This document shows, one piece after another, positions 50,456 through 62,069 of a stretch of DNA of 64,000 bases. The notes beneath the pieces were generated by a model. It made no database searches. It worked only from the letters and a program-made list of their open reading frames with translations, and had not been told where the DNA came from. A program made the position numbers and the translations under genes. Each line of letters begins with the position of its first letter. The stretch's first letter is position 1. Location of the stretch: contig NW_001799629.1 of NCBI RefSeq assembly GCF_000165425.1, positions 2,737 through 66,736 on the forward strand, written 5' to 3'. This DNA is from Paramecium tetraurelia (taxonomy: Eukaryota > Ciliophora > Oligohymenophorea > Peniculida > Parameciidae).

Positions 50456-52862
50456 TCAGAAATCAACACATGCAGATTAAAATTAAGGGAAAAACTTTTT
50501 GAATTCCATAGCTTTTTCAAATCCTATAATTTAGAAATTACAAGATATAGAATTTTGACCTACTTATGTTCTATTTTCAGTAGCTCCACCAAATAACTTT
50601 ATTTCAGTGTCACTAAATTATCTTAATTATTAGGAAGTCTGAAATTATTTGCTCTTATTAATTCCATCTGATTTTTAAAATTAAATTCTTTTGTTTGAAT
50701 CATGAGAAATTTTGATATCTGCTTTAAGAGAAGGTTCACTTTATTTAGGGTAACTCTCTTTTCTTTTAGAAGCAGGAGAGCCATTATTTGTATTCAATTC
50801 CAGATCTTAAGGATTTAAGGACATATTTTCATCTTCATCAAATTGGATATCATCCTATCCTTAACTTTGTTCTATTGCTTTTTGCACTAATTTCAATTAC
50901 TTAGTAAATTAATAAATAAAATACATTATGAATTTGAAGTGCTTTACAAGACCTTTTACCACATCTTTTCTTTTTTTGTCTACCCTATATTTTTAGATTA
51001 TCCTTTAGAATCAACTTTTCAATATCAGGTTTATAATTAAGCAATTTACAAGTGTCTATTTAATGACCAGACTAAGAACATATTAGGCATTTTTGACCAA
51101 TAATATAAGCATTAAATTAGAACAAATGTCGGATTTAATGATACACTTCATTCTCTTCCTTACTAAGTTAGTTTAGAAAGGTAGTTTAAGAGATCCTAAA
51201 AACTTTTGTAAAGCTTCGACTAATAACTGAAAATTTACGAGGTTATTATGTAAAAAATGATTCTTCTCCAAAGTATTTTCCTTTTTAAAGTTCTGTTACT
51301 TTCTATTAGGAGTTCTATTCATAGATCTCAACCTTGCCATAATCCAAAAAATATAAATAATTATCGTCCATCTAATTTTGATGATAGATATATTCATCAG
51401 GACAGTAATATACAGTTTAAAGAGAATTTGACATTTTCTTTATTGTATCTTCACTAAAGTTATGCAAGACGATTTTGCAATCTTGAAGTAAGTTTTTAAA
51501 AACATTAAGCATCAATTCTTACTATAAAAATGATGAGAGTTATTCAAGTATACTTTACAACTAATTTTAGTCTAAAGTTTATTACATGATATTTTGATTG
51601 CTAATTTCTTTTGATGCATCGATATTCTAAGTAACTTCTTGCTCTACTTTATAGCTGATCTGGAACTGAGTGCTATTACATATAGCAAGTCAAAATCCTC
51701 ATCATTTCTCTAAATTAATTTCAATTTTTATTACTAAAATTGTCTCTTTTGTTTGTTAATGTTTTGCACAATAGTTCCAACCTAATTGAGAGAGAATGTA
51801 AAGACTGCGCATGATAAAAGCATAAGAAATATACAACTAAAAGCCTCCACATGATTTTAAGGTGTTATGTCTCCATATCCAACAGTAATCATTGTGACAA
51901 TAGCCCAATAGTAAGAGAAAATGTATCTAATTTATTTTGTATCATCTTGTAAATTTTTATCAAGAATCCAACTATTTTTCTCATATTCCATGGTTGTCAT
52001 TCCTATGTAATGCCAAATGCAGGCCATAAAATGAGCAATAAGATTAATTGTAATTACAAGGTTGATTAAACTAATGATTTCTCTTTGAATTTCTGATAAA
52101 TTTAATAATTTGACTATTTTACCAATTACTTTTTAAAGTTTGATCAAGCTTAAGGCACAAAAAGATATAAATATTAGCGTGCTTTCTATTTTCATAGTAT
52201 AATAAACTAAAAATAGGTAAGTAATATCTAAAATAAAGGAGGTTTTCAAATATTTTTTCAATATGTATATTCTGGTTTTAATGATCTTGAAATTATAAAG
52301 AATTTAATACATTTCCTTTTTTTATAATTGCTATGTTAAGTTTGAGTATTATGTCAATCAAAAAAAATATCATGAACAATGACATTTCTTCTATTTTTAG
52401 TATAGGATAGGATTGATCGAAACTCCAAAAAAATGGTATTAATATAATTAAGCTTAAAATCACAAAAAACATGATTATATCCCATAAAATGATGAATCTA
52501 TTAGTCGGACCGATAACAAATGAGATGAGATTCTTTGAAATATTTTTTTTGTCTTAAATATATTTTTCCTGCAATATGAGATTACCTTTTATTTATTCTT
52601 TTTAACTCTAAGATAATATGTAGCTTCGCGAAAACAAAATGTTTTTAAATCTTTTTACCAGATTATTTATCTTTATGAGTTAGAAGATATTTTTTGACAC
52701 TTTTTATGAACATACTTATGATTTAGGAAGTTCATTCTAGTCTTCGATTGGATTATCATAAGTTATTTTCTCATTGCATTAATTTTTTATCTGCTCTTGC
52801 TTCTAAAGAACAGGTAACTTCTGAAATGGTTTAAAGTTATCTTAGCATTGTTCTAAATTCAT
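50456..52862 (-). CDS. Voltage/cyclic-nucleotide-gated-type K+ channel (CNG/EAG superfamily)
   Basis: About 793 residues. N-terminal cytosolic part, then S1-S2 (RFIILWDIIMFFVILSLIIL), IFFLIDIILKLNIAI, KKYLKTSFILDITYLFLVYY (S3 with Asp), a pore with WAIVTMITVGYGD, the K+ selectivity filter (TVGYGD), S6 LMLLSCAVFTFSLNQVG, a C-linker (VPDQLQSRARSYLEY), and a cyclic-nucleotide-binding domain with KGKYFGEESFF and RKFSVISRS. A Cys-rich knuckle CLICSQSGHQIDTC follows (zinc-knuckle-like), then a Gln/Ser-rich tail. S4 is not strongly charged, so gating by voltage is doubtful. One intron, 50900-50924. One-base breaks are needed near 52325 (A-run), 51755 and 51615. Such channels set membrane excitability and ciliary behaviour in Paramecium. 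Confidence 0.8.
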
Positions 52863-53269
52863 AAAAACTAATCATACAGTGATCTATAGTTAAATTTTGT
52901 AAGGAGGGATCATTAAAGTGAGGAGATAGCTATTAGAACAGTTTCAATTCAACTTAGCTTCTTGGACTTAAAGAATACACACTCATAATTAAATTAAAAA
53001 TCGATTACTACTCAGATAATTAATAATTCATTCTTCGTAATCAATAAAAATTGAGAAAATTTAAATTAATACAAAAAGGTTCTATTGTAAAAACAATTTG
53101 AAATTTATTGAAATTCAAACCAATAATAAACTTCAGAAAAGAACTTTCATAAAAGAAAACTGTTAGACTATAACTCTTTCAAATTAATCCTAATACATAA
53201 GTTAAATGAAACAAAATAAAATATATAAAATATCTATCCTAAGTTCCTAAATCACTCATAGATCCATGT
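52863..53269. other. Intergenic, nothing recognised
   Basis: A+T-rich leader region upstream of the reverse-strand channel gene. Confidence 0.4.
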
Positions 53270-54260
53270 TTTTCAACCTCTGTTTTCAAGCTAGTTGTTC
53301 ATATACCCTCCACAGAATTTCAAATTAGATAAATTTTTGATTAATCATGGTAAATAGCTTTAATAAAATTCTTCCAGACCTTCAGTTAATGATATCGTCC
53401 TTGCCTATGTTAATAAAAGATTCTGAGATAAATTATGGTATTACACTTTAGTTTTAGGCCCAATATTTTATTCTTAGGTTATCAAATGGATATAGAATCA
53501 AAATAGCTAATACTGCTGCACTCGATCGACATATTATTACTAAAAAATAGAGTTTCTTAGAGTCCTAACCTTTTGTAAATATACTACTAAAATTCTCTAA
53601 ATTTCTATAAATTCTATATTTAATTCCAAATTAAGGTACCTCTTCCAAAACTGCAGCAACAACACTCTTCATAAACCTTAATTTATACTCTATAACACCA
53701 AAACAAGCCTTCTTTCTCTAGTTATCTCTATAAATCATTTATTAATCTTGTTGTAACTATAGTTAACTACTATTTGCATTTTCTTCTCATAAAAGTTAAT
53801 GGCATTGAAGCCACTATGCCAACTATCTTAATAGTTGAGCAACAATTAGATTAAGATGTGGCTTGACTGATTGGTACGCAAATTCTTTATAATTAAAAAA
53901 CTTACCTGTATTTCTGTTCCTGAAAAGAAACCGAGAAAATAACAATATTTTTGACAATAATCTATTAGGTTCCTTTATAAATTTTTCTCAAGCCTCTATA
54001 TTTATAAATTTAAGAGACAATCAAATATAAGATTTGAATTTAATATTCCTCTTAAACTATCCAGTAACAATAATCAAAGTTTGCAGAACTTCTAAGGTTT
54101 GGAGAATTAGAGTTTGTTCCCACAGCAATTTAGAAGTTTTACACATTTAACGAAGCATTATTTTTGATTGCATTTATGGCATTTTTATATTATTTTTATT
54201 TTGTCAAATTAAAAAGTGTTATATTATTGTAAGCTATTAAAATAACTATATATTCACTTC
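53270..54260 (+). pseudogene. Broken membrane-protein gene, family unknown
   Basis: Pieces of protein-like sequence occur in different forward frames: FIYPPQNFKLDKFLINHGKQ and SSRPSVNDIVLAYVNKRF, then an in-frame TGA, then DKLWYYTLVLGPIFYSQVIK; further on NGIEATMPTILIVEQQLDQD, and finally LRFGELEFVPTAIQKFYTFN with a strong membrane helix ALFLIAFMAFLYYFYFVKL at about 54150-54206. The TGA sits where Gly or Trp would fit (RFxDK). I cannot join these through typical introns. Another frame starting at ATG 53347 is open for 153 codons but reads less protein-like. Either a pseudogene or a poorly sequenced small membrane protein. Confidence 0.3.
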
Positions 54261-54612
54261 AGATACTCATTAACTCTTAAATTTTGAATACTAATAAATC
54301 TTGAAAACAGTTTAAGAGATTGAAATTGTATTAAGATTTTAATGACATCGTAAAGTAGAAGATTTATTTAAGATCGAGACAAGAAAAAGAAAGGGAAATT
54401 CAATAATTTCTTTTTATATAAGATAATATTTTTATTTTTAGGCCTATTCAATAAAAGGTGGAGTTTAAAACGAATTATAAAAATTGATTGTTTGAGTAAC
54501 TTATTAAAAGTTTGGTCCAATGAAAAAAGCCAATTATGGATTGCAGCAATAATAAGGAGAAAAAAAGCTCAGAAATGATTATTAAAATAAATATAAAACT
54601 ATATTTTATTTT
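54261..54612. other. Upstream region of the coiled-coil gene
   Basis: A+T-rich; no feature besides the expected promoter of the gene at 54613. Confidence 0.4.
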
Positions 54613-56112
54613 ATGACTTCTTTACAGGAGGTGAATGAAAATCTTAGGTAGTAAATAATCGAGTTGAAGCAGAAATTGGAATTAAAAGAGAAAGAAATTG
54701 ATCAACTGAAATCTCCTCAGAAACCAGCAAATCAGTTTGAAACCTAAACCTTAGAATTATAAATAATACAATATAAGCATCTTCAAACAAAATTAGAAAA
54801 TGAAAATGAGCAATTAAGGAATAAACTCTCTCAAATGGTTAATTCTTAAGTAGAAACATAAAAGACACTGTTAAAATAAAAATAGCAGATGCAAAATGTA
54901 AATAAAAATTTATTTTCCCTTTCTTCATAAATTCAAGAGGAAGACAGTCCGTTAAAATAGATTATTAATAAATTAATAGATAATGATTAAGATCCATTAA
55001 TTACATAAAGTCTTGATATAGAAGCTTAACTTAAAATGAATGAATTAAAACGAATCAACAATTAGCTTACTAGTCGAATTCAACAACTAGAAGAAAAGTC
55101 GCAATATATGATAGCTAGACAATTTTAAGATGCCGCCACAATTCTAAAGCTTAAAAAGGAAAAATAAGGGTTGATAGATCAATTAGAATAGTAAGGATAA
55201 GAATTATAGCAAGAATTACAGAAATCAAGGCTTACTGCTTTTCCTGATATTGCACTATCTTTATCAGATTTGTATCTAGAAATTCCTAATATTGATTAAA
55301 TCAAAGAAAAATTTGAGTAATTAATCTAATTATTTTTACAATAACTCTTATAATAAAATACAAATAACGAGTTAGGTGAGTCATTAGTCAAAACCCATAG
55401 AAGTAGCTCTTCTCGACGATTAGATCAGGTCTAAAATCAGTTTAATGATATTTTAAAGCATATTAACAGAGGTTCATAAAGAATTAGAGAGTTTACTTTA
55501 GAAAATCAGATTTTTGAGTCATTCATATATGAAAAACCACAAAATTAAGATAAATCAACTTAAACTGAAAAAACTGAAAATGATGCAAGTGCTGAACATT
55601 TTTTGAGTGAACAGACAAGAAAACTTGAGAATGATGTAAAAAGCCCAAGATTTTAAGGTGAATGCAAAGGAGTTGATGCTGAATAATAGACTGAAGACAT
55701 AGATTTGAATCAATTCCTATTAAATTCTATGACACCTTTAATGTTTTCTGCGATTCCTTAACTTCATACAGAAAGTGATATGGTTGAAGAATAATAATAA
55801 TAATAATAAGTACAAGATAAAAGTCCTTTATTTTTAAGGAGTGGGATTAAAAATGATACGCGATTTGATGAAGGATAACTAATAGGTATTGTTGAACAAT
55901 TAACACTTTAATTAAAATACACAAAGAAGCAGTGGTATACTTCAGTCGACAAATGTTTAAGAGCATAAGAAGAATTAGAAAGACTATCAGAAATTGAAGC
56001 CTAATACAATCATTTGAGTTAATAGTATTTAACTTCTAAGAAAGATTTAGAAAAATAAAAATTTAAGAAACAGTAGTTATTAGACAGATATTTTGAGATT
56101 GAACTAAAATGA
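54613..56112 (+). CDS. Long coiled-coil protein, 499 residues
   Basis: Intronless and uninterrupted. Begins MTSLQEVNENLRQQIIELKQ and is heptad-like for most of its length: QKLELKEKEIDQLKSPQ, HLQTKLENENEQLRNKLSQM, NQLTSRIQQLEEKSQYMIAR. A non-coil middle contains FPDIALSLSDLYLEIPNIDQ, an LSDLYLEIP segment that looks conserved, followed by Ser/Thr-rich linker, a run of six TAA Gln codons near 55792-55809, and a final coil (YTKKQWYTSVDKCLRAQEEL). Probably a structural or tethering protein (centrosome, basal body or Golgi), but there is no diagnostic motif. Confidence 0.75.
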
Positions 56113-56448
56113 ATATTTTTATAGTTTTGCAAATAAAGTTATACCTTTATTTTATTAAGGATTATAATTATTATTCAAATTTTCTAACAAGAAATACTCT
56201 AATAAGAGAATTTTCTTTTAAAATTCCAATACCTTCTTAAATTTTTGATGTTTCTTATAAATAAATATATCCTCATTCATCTATTTGTATTCTCATCATT
56301 TATATATAATGATATATTAAAATTTGAGGAATATAATATTTTCCTCATACTATGAGTTAAGAAATTTAGATTGAGACTAAAAATGTCATTCATTTATAAA
56401 ATTACTACTCAAAATAGAATAATGAAAATATTGAATTTAATTTATATT
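56113..56448. other. Convergent intergenic spacer
   Basis: 336 bp between the stop codons of the coiled-coil gene and the myosin gene; A+T-rich with no recognisable element. Confidence 0.4.
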
Positions 56449-59400
56449 TCATTATGTTGTTATTTAGGACTTTGATAATGATTGTTCTAACTACTATATT
56501 TATTATTAAAGATCTTTAATTTATTTTTGAAGTAAATCACCAGTTTCAACAATTTATGTAATCTAGAATTGCTCGTATATAGGCTAAATATATAATAATG
56601 CATTACTAATTTTTATTAATAAGTCTTTAAATTAAAGTAATTGAATAGGCATTCATTTTCTAATATCTTAATTCTCCATCCCTTATTTAAGGATTTTATT
56701 TAATCTTAGTAAAGTTTTATCAAATCATTTTTCTTCTGAAGTTGGCTCTCTAATTGGGAAATTTTGATATTTTAAACATCTGAAAGTCGATTCATAGAAT
56801 TAGATTGTTTGATTTGCTTTGAATAATCATTCAATTTAACATTGAGATCATGGATTATTTAATCTCTTCTGAATATTTCATTTTCCAATTTTTAAATCTG
56901 TTCTCTATGTTTTTCTTCTGTTATTTCGCTTTATTATTCAAGTTTAAGTGATTAAATTCGTTAATTGGTATCTTATTCTATTTAAACTCGTTTATTCTTC
57001 TCCTCATCTATTTCCTTCATCAATGAGCTTAACTTTTCTTCATAAAATTGAATTTCTTTTGATTGAACTAACTCCTATAATTTTATTTAATCTTAGTTTT
57101 TATCGACTTATTATTTTATTTCTTGAGTATTTTGTTTTACTGTTTATTTTAAGAAGGATCCTTTTGAATTAGCCTCCTTTTTTTCTATCTGAGTTTATTC
57201 TTATTATGGTTCTATTTGTTACTTGATTTCCTTTTAAAGGGGTTCTTATTATTATTTGCTAATAAGGTCGCTTTCTTTAGAATCAGAATCTATTCTTAAT
57301 ACTTTAGTAAATTCAATAGATTTATCAATGATTTCTACATCGTCCAATATTTATGCTTATTCTAGATTCTTGATTTCTTGAATTCTATCTTTCAATTAAT
57401 TAATGGAATAATGTTTATTAATTTTTGATTAAGCTTTAATGCATGAAGATACAAGAGCATTTATTTTTCTTCTTAAACTAATTCTTTTTTCTATTGACTT
57501 TTAAAATAAGAATCGCTTAATTGCTCTTTTTATTCTTATTAGTTTATTATGCAATTCTTTTAGTTACTTTTTCATTATTTTTATTTATCTATAAATTCTA
57601 AATTATTTTTATATTTTCAAAATGTATTTTAATCTAAACTCGATGAGTTTGGTATCAAAATACTCTCTAAAATGTTATTTCATGAATAATTTAGTCTTTC
57701 CTATTTAAAAGCCTAATTCGGTTTATTATTCTTTCAAAAACGCTCCAATCTATTAATTTTCACCTAGAAGTTTTAGCATTTCTTCTATATTCTTGATATT
57801 TTTTGGATTTTTATTGACAAGATGCTAATATTTTTTAATGAATTCAGAATGCTTCTATCTAATTTCATAACCAGCTTTTCTAATTTAAATAGCTTCCATC
57901 AAACCTGCGCATGTCATCTATCTTCTGACTTCTGAAGCATCAAATGTTAAAGGTTATTTAAAGTTGTTTGGCTTAATACATCTGATGTATTTAGGTATGG
58001 ATAAATTCAATAAATTCAGCAAATCTTTCAATGAGTTCTAAAATTTAGTAACAACGTTGTTTTATTTCATATTTTAATTATCATTTTATACTTAAGACCA
58101 TATCTCTTTCAAAACAGGATTAGTACTATTGGGGAGCACTTTAAAGACTTCAGAATTTATCGAATCTCTATTTTTTTCTACAAATCCTGACACATTATAT
58201 GCAACAGCACCAGCAAAATGCTTTAAACAAAACCAATCAAATTTGGCAACCCTATGTAATTTCTTATCAAATCTAGATTCAATTTCGGCTGTTTACAAGT
58301 CACTAACCAAAACCAAGTGATCTTTAGGCAATTATTTAAGAGAACTCAAAAACTCCTTATCTCCTCGATTTAGCACAATAGTTTAATCAATCAGCATTTT
58401 ATATATTGAAGTTTAAGAATTTTCAATTAGATCAATTATTTTTTTATTATCTGGAAACTTAATTTATTGCCATTTAATTGATTCTTAGTCATATTCTTTT
58501 TACTCAGTTACAAACATTTACTCATTAAAGTGCTATTGTAATTTTTCGTTCGTAAAATTAATGTTTAATTACTCAAAACTGTTTGTGTGCAATCCATTTG
58601 GATCTGTGAAAATTTCGAATCCAAAAATATCCAAAATGCCTATCATATATTTTGTTAACTATGGTTACTGTTAATTCTAAAAGCTTAAAGATTTGATATT
58701 CAACAATTGTTCATTAATCTTAGTTATTAACCAATTGAATAGCTTCTCATATAAATGTTTTGCTAATGTGTCTCTAGCACTTTAAGCACTTTCTAAATTA
58801 TTATTTCTAGTTACTGTCTCCTTTCCCACATAATTAAAGACTTTGCAAATTAAATCTTCTAAATATTAAATCTAAATTCCTAATAATTAAGAGGCCAATT
58901 TAACAGAATCATCAAGTTTCAATGTAGATTTTTAAGAATCATATAAAATTTGAATATTCCCTAGATGTAGTAATCCAGCTAGTATTTGATATATATATCT
59001 CTTTTGATCAGGACTGAAATTTAAATTATCTAAACATTTATCAGTTTCTTCAAATTCTTACTTCTCGTCTCGTTAATAATTCAAATCCCCTCCTTTTAAA
59101 TATTCATATTTATTAGGAGCTTAGAGCTCTATTATAGAATTATAATTATATACTTAATTCTGGTATTTATGATGCTATTATTTAATAAAAAATGTGATAA
59201 TTCCTTTCTTAATTATTGATCTTAACAACTCTACTTTTTTCTAATAAGTAATTATCTACTTTAGCTGTACTAACTCTTTTAGTATCTGCATTGAAATATA
59301 AATGCATAAACTTTCCAAATCTACTAGAGTTGTCATTTCTGGCAGTTTTAGCATTACCAAATGCTTCTAGCACTGGATTAGATGCAAATATTTGTTATTC

Positions 59401-59979
59401 AATAGTTTATCCCTGTTAAATAGTTCTAAATAAACCGCTTTTTGATTCAGCTGCCAAGTATTTCAAAAGTATTTTTGTTGATTCTGTTTTTCCTGATCCA
59501 CTCTCCCCAGAAATGATCATTGAGCATATTCTTAATTCTTTTGTTTTAGTTTCAAACAATTAGTCGAATGAAAGTTGTGCAATTTTAAATAAATGAGGAT
59601 GAAATTCATTCTCTCTAACGCTAGTTTTCAATTCGGATTGGTGTTGTCCAAGCTTGATTTTGTAATAAGCTATTGTTTCTTGGTTATAGACATTTGGTAG
59701 AAAAACATAAGGATTAATTGAAACTAAAATAGAAGAGCCAATTTGTGTGTAGATTTATTCTCTCAAATATCGAATTCGAATATTATGAAGACAATTGAAT
59801 TCATTCAAATCTGATAGACACTAAGATGTTCATAAGAATATTAATACTAGAAGGTCTTATATTCCTTATTTAGCCAAAGGGTCAACCCTGAATTTTTTAG
59901 CAGCTTAAGCCTCATTGAGCCTTTCAATTTTGCAAATTTCCTTTTAGTCTTCTATCCAAACTTCATCATCATAACTCAT
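56449..59979 (-). CDS. Myosin heavy chain
   Basis: About 1167 residues. Motor domain: P-loop [20 protein letters not shown] (near 59480-59515), switch [21 protein letters not shown], switch [32 protein letters not shown], and actin-interface [12 protein letters not shown]. All ATPase residues are present. After the converter come IQ-like basic helices (KYILKIQKQFRIYRQIKIM) and a long Gln/Lys/Glu coiled coil ending SLSKSQITTQ. No SH3-like N-terminal subdomain is evident; the protein begins [12 protein letters not shown]. Alveolate myosins are divergent, so the class is left open. One intron, 59821-59847 (27 nt). One-base breaks are needed near 59112 (before [11 protein letters not shown]) and near 56645. 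It is an actin motor for cytoplasmic transport or phagosome dynamics. Confidence 0.9.
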
Positions 59980-60343
59980 ATTAATTATAGATTGATTATT
60001 AAAATAAATCAAAAACCATATAATCATCTTTCTATATATTAATAATAAGACAATCGTAAGCTTAACATTATATGGAACTAATCAATTACAGTATAGACAT
60101 TTACTTTTGAGAATCTCAAAGTTAATGCTAAATATATTTAAATTTTAAATAATAATTGAAATAAGGAGAAAAGTTATTTCTAAATATGAATAACTTCAAA
60201 ATATCGACTTAATTAAAAGTCTATAATAGTTGAGATTATTTTGATTTGAATTAGAAAATTGTATTTTATCATATATTTTGCCTATTTAAAGAAAAGTGCT
60301 TATTAAAATTATTAATTTTTGATTAAAATTTTATATTATTAAC
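59980..60343. other. Intergenic, nothing recognised
   Basis: A+T-rich spacer upstream of the reverse-strand myosin gene and downstream of the MPDU1-like gene. Confidence 0.4.
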
Positions 60344-61210
60344 TCAATCTTGCTTTCCTTTCTTAGAATTCCAATATGCTATCATTTAGAACACTAGAGT
60401 AAAATTCAAGGTTACACTAATGATATTGAGGAGCTAATTTAAATAAATAAATGAATAATTTACAATCAACATTCCATCAGTTGAGCTGACTAGAATAGTG
60501 AAACATCTTGCTGCTGCTCCTGCGAATTACAAAAAGATAGTTATAAAAGCAAGTTAACCAGTGTCTTTATTTCTAAAGTTTGACCAAATTTAAGGTAGTC
60601 TTGCAAACAAAACTAAAATATTATTTATGCTATATCTTACTCAAACAGATATTTATGATGATAGCTAAGTTAAAGATACTATTAGGAATGAGTCCTGTGA
60701 AAAGTGGCAAGTTTACTCCAAGGAAAATGGCAATTCTTAAATAAAATTATCTCAGAGTGAATGATTTCTCATAAACCTTAAAAAGTGCAACGATAATCAC
60801 AGTTTAAAATAAAATGGCAACATTTTCTGCATAAAGTTTCCAAGGATTTCCTTTATGCACGTTATAAGCAATAGAAAAGGAATAAACAAAGAGCTTAATT
60901 TGAATTAAAATAGTACTTCAAAGAAAATTGAATCAAATGATAATCCAGTGACTTTTGACTTTTGAACTATTTTAAATATCTAAGGTGCTTTCAAAATGAC
61001 TGATAATGCTACTATTGAATAACTAATAAATTCAGATAAAGTCTTTTTAACGCATTCAATATTTAAGAAATCTTTTTAGATCACTAATTTATCGAAACAT
61101 TCCTCTGAGAAAATGAAATATACTGATTTCTCCTTCTCTTCAGTGCTTTTAGAATAGCACGTACAAAGCAATGCTGCCTATAAAATCACCAGGACTGCCA
61201 AGTATTTCAT
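60344..61210 (-). CDS. PQ-loop membrane protein, MPDU1-like
   Basis: 271 residues, exactly in frame after removing introns 60894-60916 (23 nt) and 60613-60640 (28 nt). A cleavable-looking signal (MKYLAVLVILQAALLCTCYS) is followed by an N-terminal helix and two PQ-loop repeats: KAPQIFKIVQKSKVTGLSFD and RLPQIWSNFRNKDTGQLAFI. About seven membrane helices in total. The combination and length match MPDU1/SL15, an ER protein required for use of dolichol-phosphate mannose and glucose in glycan assembly. Related PQ-loop proteins include cystinosin and SWEETs, but the PQIFKI...GLS pattern and length favour MPDU1. Both introns are supported by the restored protein. Confidence 0.88.
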
Positions 61211-61393
61211 AAATTAAATTTATTTATTGGATAATCTTAATTTAATAAAAACCAATGCTTTCTTATTATTTGTCACTTTAATATTGATTTTTATAATTTT
61301 CATTTAATTCGATTAAACAATGAACCAACATATATAATGAGACTATTCCTATCTATATATAGGGTAAACTGAGATTAAATTCAATTTAACTTA

Positions 61394-61642
61394 ATGGTGG
61401 TATTATATTGGACAAAGAAAAATGAGTATTATAATCATGATGACAAAAACATAATAATAAATGAATAAGAAGAATAATCAAAATACTTAAATTTCATAAT
61501 CAAAGGAGAAATAAATTTCAATAATAAACCAATTTATTGTTCAGATTGCATGAAAAGAAAATAGTGCAAGATTTTTATTAAGTGCAATAGGTTGATAATT
61601 AAATTTCTAATTTATTAAAACAACTATTTTCGAAGAATGTGA
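61394..61642 (+). CDS. Possible small protein with a CxxC pair
   Basis: An 82-codon frame starting MVVLYWTKKNEYYNHDD and containing KPIYCSDCMKRKQCKIFIKC, which resembles a metal-binding knuckle. The end (FLIYQNNYFRRM) looks like read-through of A+T-rich DNA, so the true 3' end or a downstream exon is unclear. No family recognised. With only one stop codon in this code, frames of this length occur by chance. Confidence 0.3.
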
Positions 61643-62069
61643 AATTTTATATCATTTATGTACATCTTTGTGGAGTAACCTCCTAAAATTAACTATGATT
61701 TCAATTTTATACTTACAATTTGTAATAATTGATATAATCTTTTATATCGAATTTATCAATGAATACATATAATTAATCTGTTTTGTATTAAAAAATGATT
61801 GCGTATAACTTGGGGTATATCCAAATTCCTCATCATAATAATCAGACATTATTTACTAATATTTGTTATATAATATTTTTTATTGTCATTCATTCTAAAT
61901 GGACTGATTAATATTAGTTACCTTAATATTATTATGTTTTTTATTATTATTGTTTAGAATTAATATCTTTTGATAATCTAATCAAGGGTTTCATGCAAAA
62001 TCAGAAGGGATATTTCAAAAATAAAACTTAGAGGGAAATTTTGAGAAACTTTTAATATTATTATAAAAA
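61643..62069. other. Intergenic, nothing recognised
   Basis: A+T-rich leader region upstream of the CTD phosphatase gene. Confidence 0.4.
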
